From positions 1 through 21,523 of the forward strand of contig DATLZB010000070.1 in assembly GCA_035574175.1 (NCBI GenBank): a stretch of 21,523 nt of DNA, written 5' to 3'. The position numbers and the translations under genes are program-made. The notes below the pieces were generated by a model. That model did no database searches and was not told the DNA's origin. It was given only the letters and a program-made list of their open reading frames with translations. Of the stretch, positions 6,967-15,391 are shown in pieces (position 1 is the stretch's first letter; each line of letters begins with the position of its first letter). The stretch comes from DATLZB01 sp035574175 (GTDB lineage Bacteria; Pseudomonadota; Alphaproteobacteria; Rhizobiales; Hyphomicrobiaceae).

Positions 6967-8814
6967 ATGGCCAACATCAATCCCGGACCGTTCACCACGC
7001 GCCCCGAGATCGCGGGCACCTTCGGTGTGGTGGCATCGACCCATTGGATCGCCACCGCCGTCGGCATGGCGCTCCTGGAGCGGGGCGGCAACGCCTTCGA
7101 CGCCGGAGTCGCCGCCGCCTTCGCGCTGCAGGTGGTGGAGCCGCACCTCAACGGTCCCGGTGGCGATGTTCCTGTCATGGTCTTCGACCGTGAGCGCGGT
7201 AAGCCGCAGGTGATTTGCGGCCAGGGCACTGCTCCAGCCGGCGCCAGCATCGCTCACTACCGCGACCACCTCGGCCTCGACCTGGTACCGGGCACCGGCC
7301 TGCTCGCTGCCTGCATCCCGGGCACGTTCCCCACTTACATGCTCATCCTCGAGCGGTACGGCACGATGCGGCTGCGCGACGTGCTCGAGCCCGCCATCGG
7401 CTATGCGCGGGAGGGTTATCCTCTAGTTGGTCGCATTCCGGAGACGATCGCGGCCGTGGCGGAGCTATTTCGAGTGCACTGGCCGACTTCGGCGGCCGTC
7501 TATCTGCCGGGTGGCCGCGTGCCCACCGCCGGCGCCCTGTTCCGCAATCCTCAGCAAGGCGAGACCTATGCCCGCATCCTTAAGGAGGCGGAGGCCGGGG
7601 GCGGCGGTCGTGAAGCGGAGATCGCGCGGGCACGGCGGGCGTGGGCTCAAGGTTTCGTTGCCGAGGCGATCGACCGCTTCTGCCGCACTCAGGAGGTCAT
7701 GGACACATCCGGGCGCCGTCATAAAGGCGTGCTCACCGGCGAGGACATGGCCGGCTGGCAGCCGACGATCGAGGAGCCTCTTCACCTCGACTATGGGCGC
7801 TATCGCGTGCTGAAGCCGGGTCCGTGGTCGCAGGCTCCGGTGCTGCTGCAGCAACTCGCCCTGCTCAAGGGCTTCGACCTCGACGGCATAGACCCGACCA
7901 GCGCCGATTTCGTGCATTTATGGATCGAATGCGCCAAGCTCGCCTACGCCGACCGTGAGGCCTATTACGGTGATCCGGACTTTGCCGAGGTGCCGATTGA
8001 GGCACTGCTTTCGGAAGACTACAACGCCGAGCGGCGACGGCTCGTCGATCCGCGCCGGGCATCTATGGAACTGCGGCCCGGATCCATCGCTGGCCGCAGC
8101 GCCCGCCTCGCATGTGTTGATGCCAAAGGGGATACCATCGCGAGCGGCGCCGGCGAGCCGACGTTCGCTGCTCGCCGCACGCACACCGGGCACGGTGCCG
8201 ACGATACAGCGACCGAACCCACCGGCAGCACGCGCAGCGATACCTGCCACGTCGATGTCATTGACAGGCACGGCAACATGTTCACGGCCACACCCTCTGG
8301 CGGCTGGCTGCAGTCCTCGCCGGTGATCCCCGAGCTCGGCTTTCCGCTCGGCACGCGGGCCCAAATGTTTTGGCTCGAAGAGGGGCTGCCGTCCTCGCTG
8401 GCGCCGGGCAAGCGTCCGCGCACCACGCTGTCGGTGGGCATGGCCCTTCGCGACGGGGAGCCCTACCTTGTGTGGGGTACACCCGGCGGCGACCAGCAGG
8501 ACCAGTGGAACGCGCAGCTTTTCCTGCGCCATGTGCACTGCGGTATGAACCTGCAGGAGGCGATCGACGCGCCGGCCTGGCACATCGAACACTTTCCAAG
8601 CTCGTTCTGGCCGAGAGAGGCGCGGCCGGGGGTGGTTGTGGTTGAGGGCCGACTGCCGGGTGCGACGATCAAGGAGCTCGAAAGACGCGGGCATATCGTT
8701 GAGGTGGGCGGGAACTGGAGTGAGGGGCGGCTCTCCGCTGCCGCCGTCGAGGGAAGAATGCGCAAGGCCGCTGCCAATGCGCGCGGCATGCAAGGTTACG
8801 CCGCAGGGCGGTAG
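6967..8814 (+). CDS. Gamma-glutamyltranspeptidase-family Ntn hydrolase, cytoplasmic
   Basis: A 615-aa member of the gamma-glutamyltranspeptidase family, which self-cleaves at a Thr that then becomes the N-terminal nucleophile. The nucleophile is predicted as Thr426 in SDTCHVDVIDRHGNM, aligning with the TTHxSVVD motif of known GGTs. The catalytic Gly-Gly is in WGTPGGDQQDQ, and the N-terminal ERGGNAFDAGVAAAFAL block is typical. There is no signal peptide, so unlike periplasmic GGTs it should act in the cytoplasm. Family members include GGT, acylases and oxamate amidohydrolase (HpxW type), so the exact substrate is open. A hydrophilic Gly/Thr/Ala-rich stretch (about residues 390-425) precedes the cleavage site. 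Two starts are possible: GTG 6955, which overlaps the tctA stop as GTGA, or ATG 6967, six bases after GAGA. Both imply translational coupling to the transporter. Confidence 0.88.
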   Translation: MANINPGPFTTRPEIAGTFGVVASTHWIATAVGMALLERGGNAFDAGVAAAFALQVVEPHLNGPGGDVPVMVFDRERGKPQVICGQGTAPAGASIAHYRDHLGLDLVPGTGLLAACIPGTFPTYMLILERYGTMRLRDVLEPAIGYAREGYPLVGRIPETIAAVAELFRVHWPTSAAVYLPGGRVPTAGALFRNPQQGETYARILKEAEAGGGGREAEIARARRAWAQGFVAEAIDRFCRTQEVMDTSGRRHKGVLTGEDMAGWQPTIEEPLHLDYGRYRVLKPGPWSQAPVLLQQLALLKGFDLDGIDPTSADFVHLWIECAKLAYADREAYYGDPDFAEVPIEALLSEDYNAERRRLVDPRRASMELRPGSIAGRSARLACVDAKGDTIASGAGEPTFAARRTHTGHGADDTATEPTGSTRSDTCHVDVIDRHGNMFTATPSGGWLQSSPVIPELGFPLGTRAQMFWLEEGLPSSLAPGKRPRTTLSVGMALRDGEPYLVWGTPGGDQQDQWNAQLFLRHVHCGMNLQEAIDAPAWHIEHFPSSFWPREARPGVVVVEGRLPGATIKELERRGHIVEVGGNWSEGRLSAAAVEGRMRKAAANARGMQGYAAGR

Positions 8815-8818
8815 GGCC

Positions 8819-9919
8819 TCACAAGTACACTTCGGCCAGGTCGACCGTGCCGGAGCGGCCGACATCGTCGAAGTGCCGCTCGAGCCAAGCCGCCGCTGCT
8901 GCCCGGCCGATGTCCCGCAGCTGCTTCAGGAAGTGCCAGTTCGTCGAGAACTTGCTGGCACTGCCGTACTTCGACATCGCCTCGTCGTCGCGGATGGCGT
9001 GGATGAGCATGCGCGAATAGCGGCGGCTATCCAGTTCGCGCTCGTCGATCAGGCGCGACACGAAGGCGATGGCTCGCATCTCGCGCATCAGTGACGAGTT
9101 GAAGGTGATCTCGTTCATGCGATCGAGTATCTCGTGCGCCGAGGTGGGCACATCCTTGCGAACGATGGGGTTGATGTGGACGACGATGATATCGCGCGAG
9201 GCGCCTTTGTATATGAGCGGAAAGAGCGCCGGGTTGCCCATGAAGCCGCCGTCCCAGTAGTCTTCGCCGTCGATCTCCACCGCGTGGAAGAGATAGGGGA
9301 GGCAGGCGGAGGCGAGCACAACGTCCGCCGACAGGTCCTTGTTCTCGAACACCTTGATTTTGCCGGTGCGCACGTTGGTTGCGTTGATGAACAGACGGGT
9401 GGCCAGGGGATGGCGAATGATGCGTTCGAAGTCGACGACCTTGGTCAGGATGCTGCGCAGCGGGCTCAATCCGAGCGGGTTGAGCTGATAGGGCGAAAAG
9501 GTGTGCGTGAGCACCTGGAACAGGAAGTAGCTCGGCGCCAGATCATTGAGCCGATCGTCGAGCGCCAGCCACTTCTGCCAGGGGAGCAGATGCACCGGCC
9601 CGTAAAGCATGCCGACACGGCTCACCTCGCGCCAGAACTCCTTGAGCTTGGCGCGGGCCGCATCGCGCCCCCCTTCGGCGAAGCCCGCCGCCATGGCGAC
9701 GGCATTCATGGCGCCGGCGCTGGTCGCGCTGATCGCATCGACGGCAAGCCGGTCGTCTTCGAGCAGTTTGTCGAGCACTCCCCAGCCGAATGCGCCGTGG
9801 GAGCCGCCACCCTGAAGGGCAAGATTGACTGGTTTGCGATGGCCGCGGGCGGCGATCTGCTCGGGGGTACAGGCCGTGTGCTGCTCTGCCTGCTGGGCAG
9901 CGGGGGACCGATCCTCCAT
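8819..9919 (-). CDS. Patatin-like phospholipase family protein
   Basis: A 366-aa protein with a patatin lipase domain (about residues 29-235), expected to hydrolyse acyl esters of phospholipids or other lipids with a Ser-Asp dyad. The oxyanion-hole loop is LALQGGGSHGAFGWGVLD (glycines 37-39). The nucleophile is Ser67 in ISATSAGAMNA, and the catalytic Asp is Asp223 in YWDGGFMGNP. The elbow reads A-T-S-A-G rather than the usual G-x-S-x-G, a tolerated variation in the family. No signal peptide is seen; the first 28 residues are polar. The C-terminal third (NEITFNSSLMREMRAIAFV, then a SRRYSRMLIHAI segment) resembles the extension of bacterial patatins of this size. It is convergent with the GGT-like gene, the two stops lying four bases apart. 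GAGG lies about 12 bases before the ATG, which is weak. Confidence 0.9.
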   Translation of the reverse strand: MEDRSPAAQQAEQHTACTPEQIAARGHRKPVNLALQGGGSHGAFGWGVLDKLLEDDRLAVDAISATSAGAMNAVAMAAGFAEGGRDAARAKLKEFWREVSRVGMLYGPVHLLPWQKWLALDDRLNDLAPSYFLFQVLTHTFSPYQLNPLGLSPLRSILTKVVDFERIIRHPLATRLFINATNVRTGKIKVFENKDLSADVVLASACLPYLFHAVEIDGEDYWDGGFMGNPALFPLIYKGASRDIIVVHINPIVRKDVPTSAHEILDRMNEITFNSSLMREMRAIAFVSRLIDERELDSRRYSRMLIHAIRDDEAMSKYGSASKFSTNWHFLKQLRDIGRAAAAAWLERHFDDVGRSGTVDLAEVYL

Positions 9920-10131
9920 CGCGCGATTTACCTCAAACGGCCTTTCGAACGGGCCGCGGCAGCCTTACCGTCGCCCAGCCGAGCATCCCAGCATGGACCA
10001 GGAGTGGCAATTCTCCGGTCTGGCACATCATTGCGCAAGCGCCTTGGCCGCCGGACCGCGATCGAAGGGACACCACGCCGGTGCCCGTAGTGGCCATCGT
10101 CTCGCGGGGCACGGTATAGGCTATCGATTGA

Positions 10132-11160
10132 GTGGCGCAGACCAACGTGAGACCGAGAGCGTTCGGCATGTGGTGGATCGCCCTGTTCATCGCTCTGCCG
10201 GCTGCGGCACTGGCGATCGCGCTCGCCGGATGGTACGCGCTTGCGCTGCCAGGACGCCCGCATAAGGGCCCCTTGCCCGTGGCGACGGCCGAGGAGCGCG
10301 ATATCGCTGCCCGGCTCGAAACGCACGTGAGGGCGATCGCGAGCGAGCCGCACAACCTCGAGCACTATGAGGCCCTGGAGCGCGCCGCGCTCTACATCGA
10401 GCGCGCGCTGGGCAATCTCGGCTATGCGGTCGAGCGGCAGGAGTTCACCGCCCGCGGGCGCACGGTCCGCAACATCGCGGTCGTACGCGAACCCGACGTT
10501 CGCGGCCAAACAACCTCCTCGCTGGTGGTGGGGGCGCACTACGATTCCTATCGGTGGGCCCCGGGCGCCAATGATAACGGCACCGGCGTTGCCGCCGTGC
10601 TGGAACTTGCGCGACTGCTGAGAGAGTGGCAGGCGCCCAGGACGCGCTTGCGGCTCGTCCTCTTCGTCAACGAGGAGCCGCCCTACTATCGGACAGCCGA
10701 CATGGGCAGCCTGCGCTATGCCCGTCTGCTGTCCGAGCTTGGAGAAACGGTCTTGGGCATGATCTCCTTGGAAACGCTGGGTGCCTTCTCCGACCAGCCC
10801 GGTTCGCAAAGGTATCCGCCGCCGTTCGGCCTCGTATTTCCGTCCACGGCCGATTTCGTCGCGATCGTCGGTCTCACCGGCTCGCGCGCCTTCTTGCACG
10901 AGGTGGTGGCTTCGTTCCGCCGGCACACGGCCTTTCCGACAATCGGCGGCGTCGCACCAGATCTCGTGCCGGGCATTGGATGGTCTGACCACTGGGCGTT
11001 CCGCAGGTACGGCTATCCCGCCATCATGATCACCGACACCGCTCTCTACCGCTATCCGCACTACCACCTGCCGAGCGATACGCCTGACAAGGTCGATTAC
11101 GGGCGGCTTGCGCGGATCACCAAGGGGCTAGAGCGCGTAGTGCGGGCCATCGCCCGCTGA
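10132..11160 (+). CDS. Membrane-anchored M28 family zinc peptidase
   Basis: A 342-aa protein (from a GTG start) with an N-terminal membrane anchor, residues about 13-40 (MWWIALFIALPAAALAIALA), and an M28 aminopeptidase-type domain. Metal ligands follow the family order: His136 (with Asp138) in VVGAHYDS, Asp148 in GANDNGTG, Glu181/Glu182 in FVNEEPP, acidic Glu214 in SLETLGAF, and the final His in YPHYHLPSDTPDK. M28 enzymes release N-terminal amino acids from peptides or, in related enzymes, cyclise glutaminyl peptides. The anchor has no clear cleavage site, so the catalytic domain should face the periplasm. An ATG at 10168 would start exactly at the hydrophobic helix and is an equally plausible start. 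It converges on the next gene with a six-base gap. Confidence 0.88.
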   Translation: MAQTNVRPRAFGMWWIALFIALPAAALAIALAGWYALALPGRPHKGPLPVATAEERDIAARLETHVRAIASEPHNLEHYEALERAALYIERALGNLGYAVERQEFTARGRTVRNIAVVREPDVRGQTTSSLVVGAHYDSYRWAPGANDNGTGVAAVLELARLLREWQAPRTRLRLVLFVNEEPPYYRTADMGSLRYARLLSELGETVLGMISLETLGAFSDQPGSQRYPPPFGLVFPSTADFVAIVGLTGSRAFLHEVVASFRRHTAFPTIGGVAPDLVPGIGWSDHWAFRRYGYPAIMITDTALYRYPHYHLPSDTPDKVDYGRLARITKGLERVVRAIAR

Positions 11161-11166
11161 TCAGCA

Positions 11167-12501
11167 TCATTTGCAGCGGCCGCTGCGGTCACACCACCAG
11201 TCGTCCGCGATCATGACGGCCTTCACGCCGCCGACGACGAGCGAGCGGATGGGCTCGGGCGGCATGAAGAGCGATCGGTGATTGACGAACCACAGGTCGG
11301 TCAGCTCGGTGCGCCGTTCTAGGATCAGATCACGGATAATCTGACCGTTCATGTGGGTCATCGCCACGCCATGCCCGGTGCAACCCACGGAGTAGACCGC
11401 TGCTCCGCCGGCGAGCACGCCGATCTGTGGCGTGAAGTCGGGCGTCATGGAAAAGGCCCCGCCCCAACGATGCGTGATGGGGATGCCGCGCAGCGCCGGA
11501 AACGTGTCGCCGATGAACCGCTCCAGGTGGGCCCAGGCCTTGGGATAGGCGTCGAGGTCCATGTTGCGGCCGAAGGGAACCAGTCCGGGGCCGCCGCCAG
11601 CGATGATCCGGCCGTCGCGGGTCAGCCGATAGAAATGCATGAAGTTGCGGCCGTCCTCGATGCCCTCCCGGCCTGCCCAGCCGATCGCTGCGCGCTGCTC
11701 GGGGGTCAGTGGTTCAGTGGCGACCATATAGACGAAGGCCGGCATCTGCCTCGTCCACATGCCAGGCAGGAGATGGGTGTAGGCATTGGTAGCGTAAACG
11801 ACCTTGTCGGCGGTCACGCTGCCCCCGGCCGTGGCGAGGTAGAAGCGACCGTGGCGGCGACGCACGTCGGTCACGCGCGTCCTCTCGAACAGGAGGGCGC
11901 CGTTAGCACAGGCGATGCGCTTAAGCCCCTCCACCCACTTGCGCGGGTTGAGCAGACCGCAGCCCGGCTCCCACCATGCGCCGAGGAATCCCGGCGAGTG
12001 GACGCGTGCGCACACCTCCTCACCGTCAATCCAGCTGATCCCGCCGATGCCGAGCGTATGGAACAGCTCCACCTCCCCCCTGATCCGGGAAGCGTAGGCT
12101 GGTGTAGTTGCTACCTTGAGGAAGCCGCTCCGTTCGTAGTCACAGTCGATCGCGTGCTTGGCGATCATCGCTTCGAGACCGGCGATCGCTTTCACCATGT
12201 AGTCGTGAGCCTGACGGACGCGCTCCGCCCCGTGCAAGGCCTTCATCAGCGGTATCGAGGCGCCGAACAGCGTCATTACGAAGCCGCCGTTGCGACCGCT
12301 TGCGCCATGGCCTACGGTGTCGGCTTCGAGAACCGCGACGCTCAGGGCGGGATCCGCTGTCTTCAGGTGGTATGCCGCGGCAAGGCCGGTAAAGCCGGCG
12401 CCGATGACCGCCACGTCGGTTTTCAGGTCTCCCGCCAGCGGCTGGCCGGCAGTGGACTCCCTGCCCTCTAGCCAGTAGCAGCCACCGCTCGACCGCTCCA
12501 T
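11167..12501 (-). CDS. FAD-dependent amine/amino-acid oxidoreductase (DAO family)
   Basis: A 444-aa flavoprotein of the D-amino acid oxidase (DAO) family. The FAD-binding Rossmann motif is DVAVIGAGFTGLAAAYHL near residue 30, followed by the VGHGASGRNGGFV motif typical of gamma-glutamylputrescine oxidase (PuuB) and related secondary-amine oxidases. The C-terminus has IGVLAGGAAVYSVGCTGHGV and MTHMNGQIIRDLI, completing the FAD site. These enzymes oxidise the C-N bond of N-substituted or free amino acids and polyamines, giving an aldehyde or keto acid and peroxide. PuuB is one possibility, but the substrate cannot be read from sequence. The ATG at 12501 is favoured because AGGGG lies about seven bases before it; the ATG at 12507 and the GTG at 12531 are alternatives. 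The gene ends six bases from the convergent M28 gene. Confidence 0.85.
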   Translation of the reverse strand: MERSSGGCYWLEGRESTAGQPLAGDLKTDVAVIGAGFTGLAAAYHLKTADPALSVAVLEADTVGHGASGRNGGFVMTLFGASIPLMKALHGAERVRQAHDYMVKAIAGLEAMIAKHAIDCDYERSGFLKVATTPAYASRIRGEVELFHTLGIGGISWIDGEEVCARVHSPGFLGAWWEPGCGLLNPRKWVEGLKRIACANGALLFERTRVTDVRRRHGRFYLATAGGSVTADKVVYATNAYTHLLPGMWTRQMPAFVYMVATEPLTPEQRAAIGWAGREGIEDGRNFMHFYRLTRDGRIIAGGGPGLVPFGRNMDLDAYPKAWAHLERFIGDTFPALRGIPITHRWGGAFSMTPDFTPQIGVLAGGAAVYSVGCTGHGVAMTHMNGQIIRDLILERRTELTDLWFVNHRSLFMPPEPIRSLVVGGVKAVMIADDWWCDRSGRCK

Positions 12502-12558
12502 CGACATGCCCCTTCTCAGATTGCCTTTCACCTTGCACAGGTTCCCGCTCGTGTCAGC

Positions 12559-12598
12559 GGCCAGCGTGGCGGCCCATCGGGACGCCGCTACGCTGGCC
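12559..12598 (-). terminator. Strong stem-loop after the alpha/beta hydrolase gene
   Basis: Perfect 9-bp arms GGCCAGCGT (12559-12567) and ACGCTGGCC (12590-12598) enclose further pairing (GGCG/CGCC and CCC/GGG around ATC). It begins about 22 bases after the hydrolase stop codon and precedes the oxidoreductase start. There is no T-run, so it may be a factor-dependent terminator or an RNA-stability hairpin. Confidence 0.5.
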
Positions 12599-12619
12599 CT
12601 GTGGTCGCGGGCGAAAAGC

Positions 12620-13480
12620 TCACGCGACCTGGTGCAGGTTGATGGGGATGGCCTTGGCTGCCGCAGCCTGCACCTGCTTGACGATGCGCTCGACGAAGTC
12701 GCGGGTGTGATCGACGACCACGTGGCGCTCCTTGTCGAGGGTGATCATGTGGTAGCTGTCGTCCAGAACGATGGTGTGTACCGGACCGGTGAGAGTGCGC
12801 TGCAGGTACATGGCGTTGTCGAGGCCGGCGTGGTCGTCCTCGCGCGAGTGCATGATCAGCGTCGGTTGGCGCACTTTGTCGAGCTTGCCCAGCGCCGCCT
12901 TCACCATCCAGCGGTGCTCTAGCACCATGGCAGCCGGAGTGCCGATAGTACCCAATGCCGCCGTGTCGTCGGCGCTGGCCAGGGCGGCGCGCACGAACTC
13001 GCGCACGCGCGGGCACTTGATGCCGAGGGTGTCGAGATCGGGGAACTGCATCAAGTTGGCAACCCAGCGCCAGTGCACGAGGTTGAACAGCCTCGTGTAC
13101 CAGGGCATGGCCCAGCCGTTGAGCCACAGCGTCGGTGAGAACAGAGCGACGCCCTGCACCTTTTTCGGATGGTCGGCCGCCAGGTGAAGGCCCAGGATGC
13201 TGCCCAGGCACAATCCACCGACAATCACGGTGTCGCATTCCTTGCGCAGCTCGTCGAGTGCCGCCTCGGCGCTCCGATACCAATCCTGCCAACCCGTCTT
13301 AACGATATCCTCGCGGCTGCCGCCGTGTCCGGCGAGCTGCGGGCAGTGCACCGTGTAGCCCGCCCGACCAAGGCCCATGGCGACGAAGCGCATCTCGGCT
13401 GGCGTGCCGCACAGCCCGTGGATGAGCAGCACGCCCACTTTTCCGCCTTTGATGCGGTAGGTGTGGTCTTTTGCCGTCAT
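12620..13480 (-). CDS. Alpha/beta hydrolase (carboxylesterase-like) with a Cys nucleophile position
   Basis: A 286-aa alpha/beta-fold hydrolase similar in layout to Est30-type monoglyceride lipases/carboxylesterases. The oxyanion strand is GVLLIHGLCGTPAEM (residues 16-30), the lid region contains WLNGWAMPWYTRLFN, the acid is in MHSREDDHAG and the catalytic His is in LDDSYHMITLD. The nucleophile elbow reads GGLCLGS, with Cys91 where esterases usually have Ser; dienelactone hydrolases also use Cys there. The gene may therefore have changed specificity. The ATG at 13480 follows GGAG at five bases. A reading from 13612 would add 44 low-complexity residues and is not supported. No signal peptide. 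It is downstream of pgi on the same strand, separated by 162 bases. Confidence 0.85.
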   Translation of the reverse strand: MTAKDHTYRIKGGKVGVLLIHGLCGTPAEMRFVAMGLGRAGYTVHCPQLAGHGGSREDIVKTGWQDWYRSAEAALDELRKECDTVIVGGLCLGSILGLHLAADHPKKVQGVALFSPTLWLNGWAMPWYTRLFNLVHWRWVANLMQFPDLDTLGIKCPRVREFVRAALASADDTAALGTIGTPAAMVLEHRWMVKAALGKLDKVRQPTLIMHSREDDHAGLDNAMYLQRTLTGPVHTIVLDDSYHMITLDKERHVVVDHTRDFVERIVKQVQAAAAKAIPINLHQVA

Positions 13481-13542
13481 GACAGCTCCGCCATCCTTCG
13501 CCAGTCCCATACCCGCACGATAGATGGTCGGACGCGCGGCGG

Positions 13543-13558
13543 CTGTTCCAGCAGGAAC
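13543..13558. other. Small hairpin in the pgi-hydrolase spacer
   Basis: TGTTCC and GGAACA arms enclose AGCA. It is a 6-bp perfect stem without a T-run, lying between the pgi stop and the hydrolase start. It may be a leader or intercistronic structure; nothing else was recognised in this 162-base spacer. Confidence 0.25.
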
Positions 13559-13642
13559 AAGGGGTTGTCGAGTTGATGTTGGGGTTGCAGAGGCGCGCGA
13601 ATGCGCGCTCACGCCGGTGCGGATCCGAGCGCGGCCTGAGCC

Positions 13643-15289
13643 TCACGGCCGCCCGGCCAAGGACATCAAATAGTCGAGCAAGCCCTGCGTTGAAGCGTTG
13701 CCCGCGGCCGTGGCGACACCGGACAGCGAGGAAACCAGCCTGCCCGCCAGCTCCTTGCCGAACTCCACACCCCATTGATCGAACGGATTGATGCCGAGGA
13801 TCGCTGCCTCCACTAAGACGCGGTGCTCGTAGAGCGCGATCAGACGACCGAGGGTGAAGGGATCGAGCCGTTGATAGGCAATCGTGATCGACGGGCGGTT
13901 ACCTGGAAGCGTTCGATGGGGAGCGAGCCGTTCGGCCTCCTCTTCGCTCCGGCCTTCTGCGAGCAACTGGGCCTTCGCCTGCTCGCGCGTGCGGCCAGCC
14001 AGGAGCGCTTCCGACTGTGCAAGACAGTTGGCAACAAGCATGCGGTGGTGCTCAGCGTAAGTCTCGCCCTGTTCGTGCCCTTTCGCCGCGACCAGGAACT
14101 CGCACGGGATCACGTCCGTGCCCTGGTGCAGGAGCTGGAAGAAGGCGTGCTGGGCATTTGTGCCCGGCTCGCCGAAAATCACTGGGCAAGAGGGCCGATT
14201 GAGTGGCTCGCCGTGCTGCGTCACGCTCTTGCCGTTGCTCTCCATCTCAAGCTGCTGAAGGTGGGCCGGGAAGCGGGCAAGGCGCTGGTCGTAGGGCAGG
14301 ATCGCGCGCGCCCCGTACCCGCAGACGGCGCGATGCCACACGCCGATGGCCCCCAGCAGCATCGGCAGGTTTGCCGAGAAACGTGCCGTGCGGAAATGCT
14401 CGTCCATGACCTGGGCGCCGTCGAGAAAGGCGCTGAACTGTTCGGCACCGATGGCTATCATCAACGGCAGGCCGACAGCCGACCACACGGAGTAGCGCCC
14501 CCCGACCCAGTCCCACACGCGGAACGTGCGCGCCGAGGGGATGCCGAAGGCTCCTGCCTTGTCGGGCGCCGCGGTAGAGGCGGCAAAATGGGCACTGACC
14601 GCGTCGGCTCCAAGGCGCTCGGCGACCCAGCGGCGGGCCGAGGCGGCATTGGTCAGCGTCTCCAGTGTCGTGAACGTCTTTGAGGAAACGATGAACAGAG
14701 TTCGCTGCGGCTCGAGTACGGCAATCGTGTCGGCGAGATGGGCGCCATCAATATTGGACACGAAGCGAACGCGCGGACCGCTATGGTAGGGGGCCAGGGC
14801 CGCCGTCGCCATGGCAGGGCCCAAGTCAGAGCCGCCGATACCGAGGTTCACGACGTCGGTAAACGGTCTGCCGTCGGCAGCGACGATTTCCCCCGTGCGC
14901 ACGCCTTCGGCAAAAGCGAGCGCGCGCGCAAGTTCGGTCCCGATCTCCGGCATCACGTCGCGCCCATCGAGGAGAATCGGACGCCCCGTCCGGTTTCTAA
15001 GAGCCACGTGGAGGGCCGCACGATTCTCACTGAAATTGACGCGTAGCCCGGCGAACATGGCATCGCGCCGGCCCGCGACATCGGCTGCTTCGACGAGCTG
15101 TTCGAGCAGCCGCATCGTCACCGAAGTAAGTGCGCATTTCGAGTAGTCCAGCAACAGATCGTCAAGACGCGCGGAACAATGCTCGAAGCGTCGAGGGTCC
15201 TCTGCAAATAGGCTCATCAGGCTGCGCGGGCGCAGAGTCTGCCAATGCGCCACAAGGGCCGCCAAGGCTGCATCGCTGGCTGCGCTCAT
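13643..15289 (-). CDS. pgi: Glucose-6-phosphate isomerase
   Basis: A 548-aa enzyme interconverting glucose-6-phosphate and fructose-6-phosphate in the cytoplasm (glycolysis/gluconeogenesis and entry to the Entner-Doudoroff and pentose phosphate routes). Diagnostic blocks are present in order: LLLDYSKCALT near the N-terminus, VNFSENRAALHVALRNR, NLGIGGSDLGPAMATAAL (substrate phosphate loop), FIVSSKTFTTLETLTNA, the family signature DWVGGRYSVWSAVGLP, FGEPGTNAQHAFFQLLHQG with the catalytic glutamate and histidine region, and the C-terminal INPFDQWGVEFGKELA. Length is typical of the long PGI class. AAGGAG lies eight bases before the ATG. It is on the same strand downstream of dnaJ, 102 bases away, so partial co-transcription with the chaperones is possible. 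Confidence 0.97.
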   Translation of the reverse strand: MSAASDAALAALVAHWQTLRPRSLMSLFAEDPRRFEHCSARLDDLLLDYSKCALTSVTMRLLEQLVEAADVAGRRDAMFAGLRVNFSENRAALHVALRNRTGRPILLDGRDVMPEIGTELARALAFAEGVRTGEIVAADGRPFTDVVNLGIGGSDLGPAMATAALAPYHSGPRVRFVSNIDGAHLADTIAVLEPQRTLFIVSSKTFTTLETLTNAASARRWVAERLGADAVSAHFAASTAAPDKAGAFGIPSARTFRVWDWVGGRYSVWSAVGLPLMIAIGAEQFSAFLDGAQVMDEHFRTARFSANLPMLLGAIGVWHRAVCGYGARAILPYDQRLARFPAHLQQLEMESNGKSVTQHGEPLNRPSCPVIFGEPGTNAQHAFFQLLHQGTDVIPCEFLVAAKGHEQGETYAEHHRMLVANCLAQSEALLAGRTREQAKAQLLAEGRSEEEAERLAPHRTLPGNRPSITIAYQRLDPFTLGRLIALYEHRVLVEAAILGINPFDQWGVEFGKELAGRLVSSLSGVATAAGNASTQGLLDYLMSLAGRP

Positions 15290-15391
15290 GTCCGCTGCTC
15301 CTTGTCCGCGCGGCCTCGCTTCACCGGCACCGCGTGAGCCAGCCTCTATCGGACCAAAAAGGATCGCGCGGCACCCTGGCTAGGCGACGCA

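Noticed and set aside
11353..12471. 372-aa plus-strand frame opposite the flavoprotein gene
   Set aside because: No recognisable motif; it mirrors the codon-position bias of the real DAO-family gene on the other strand.
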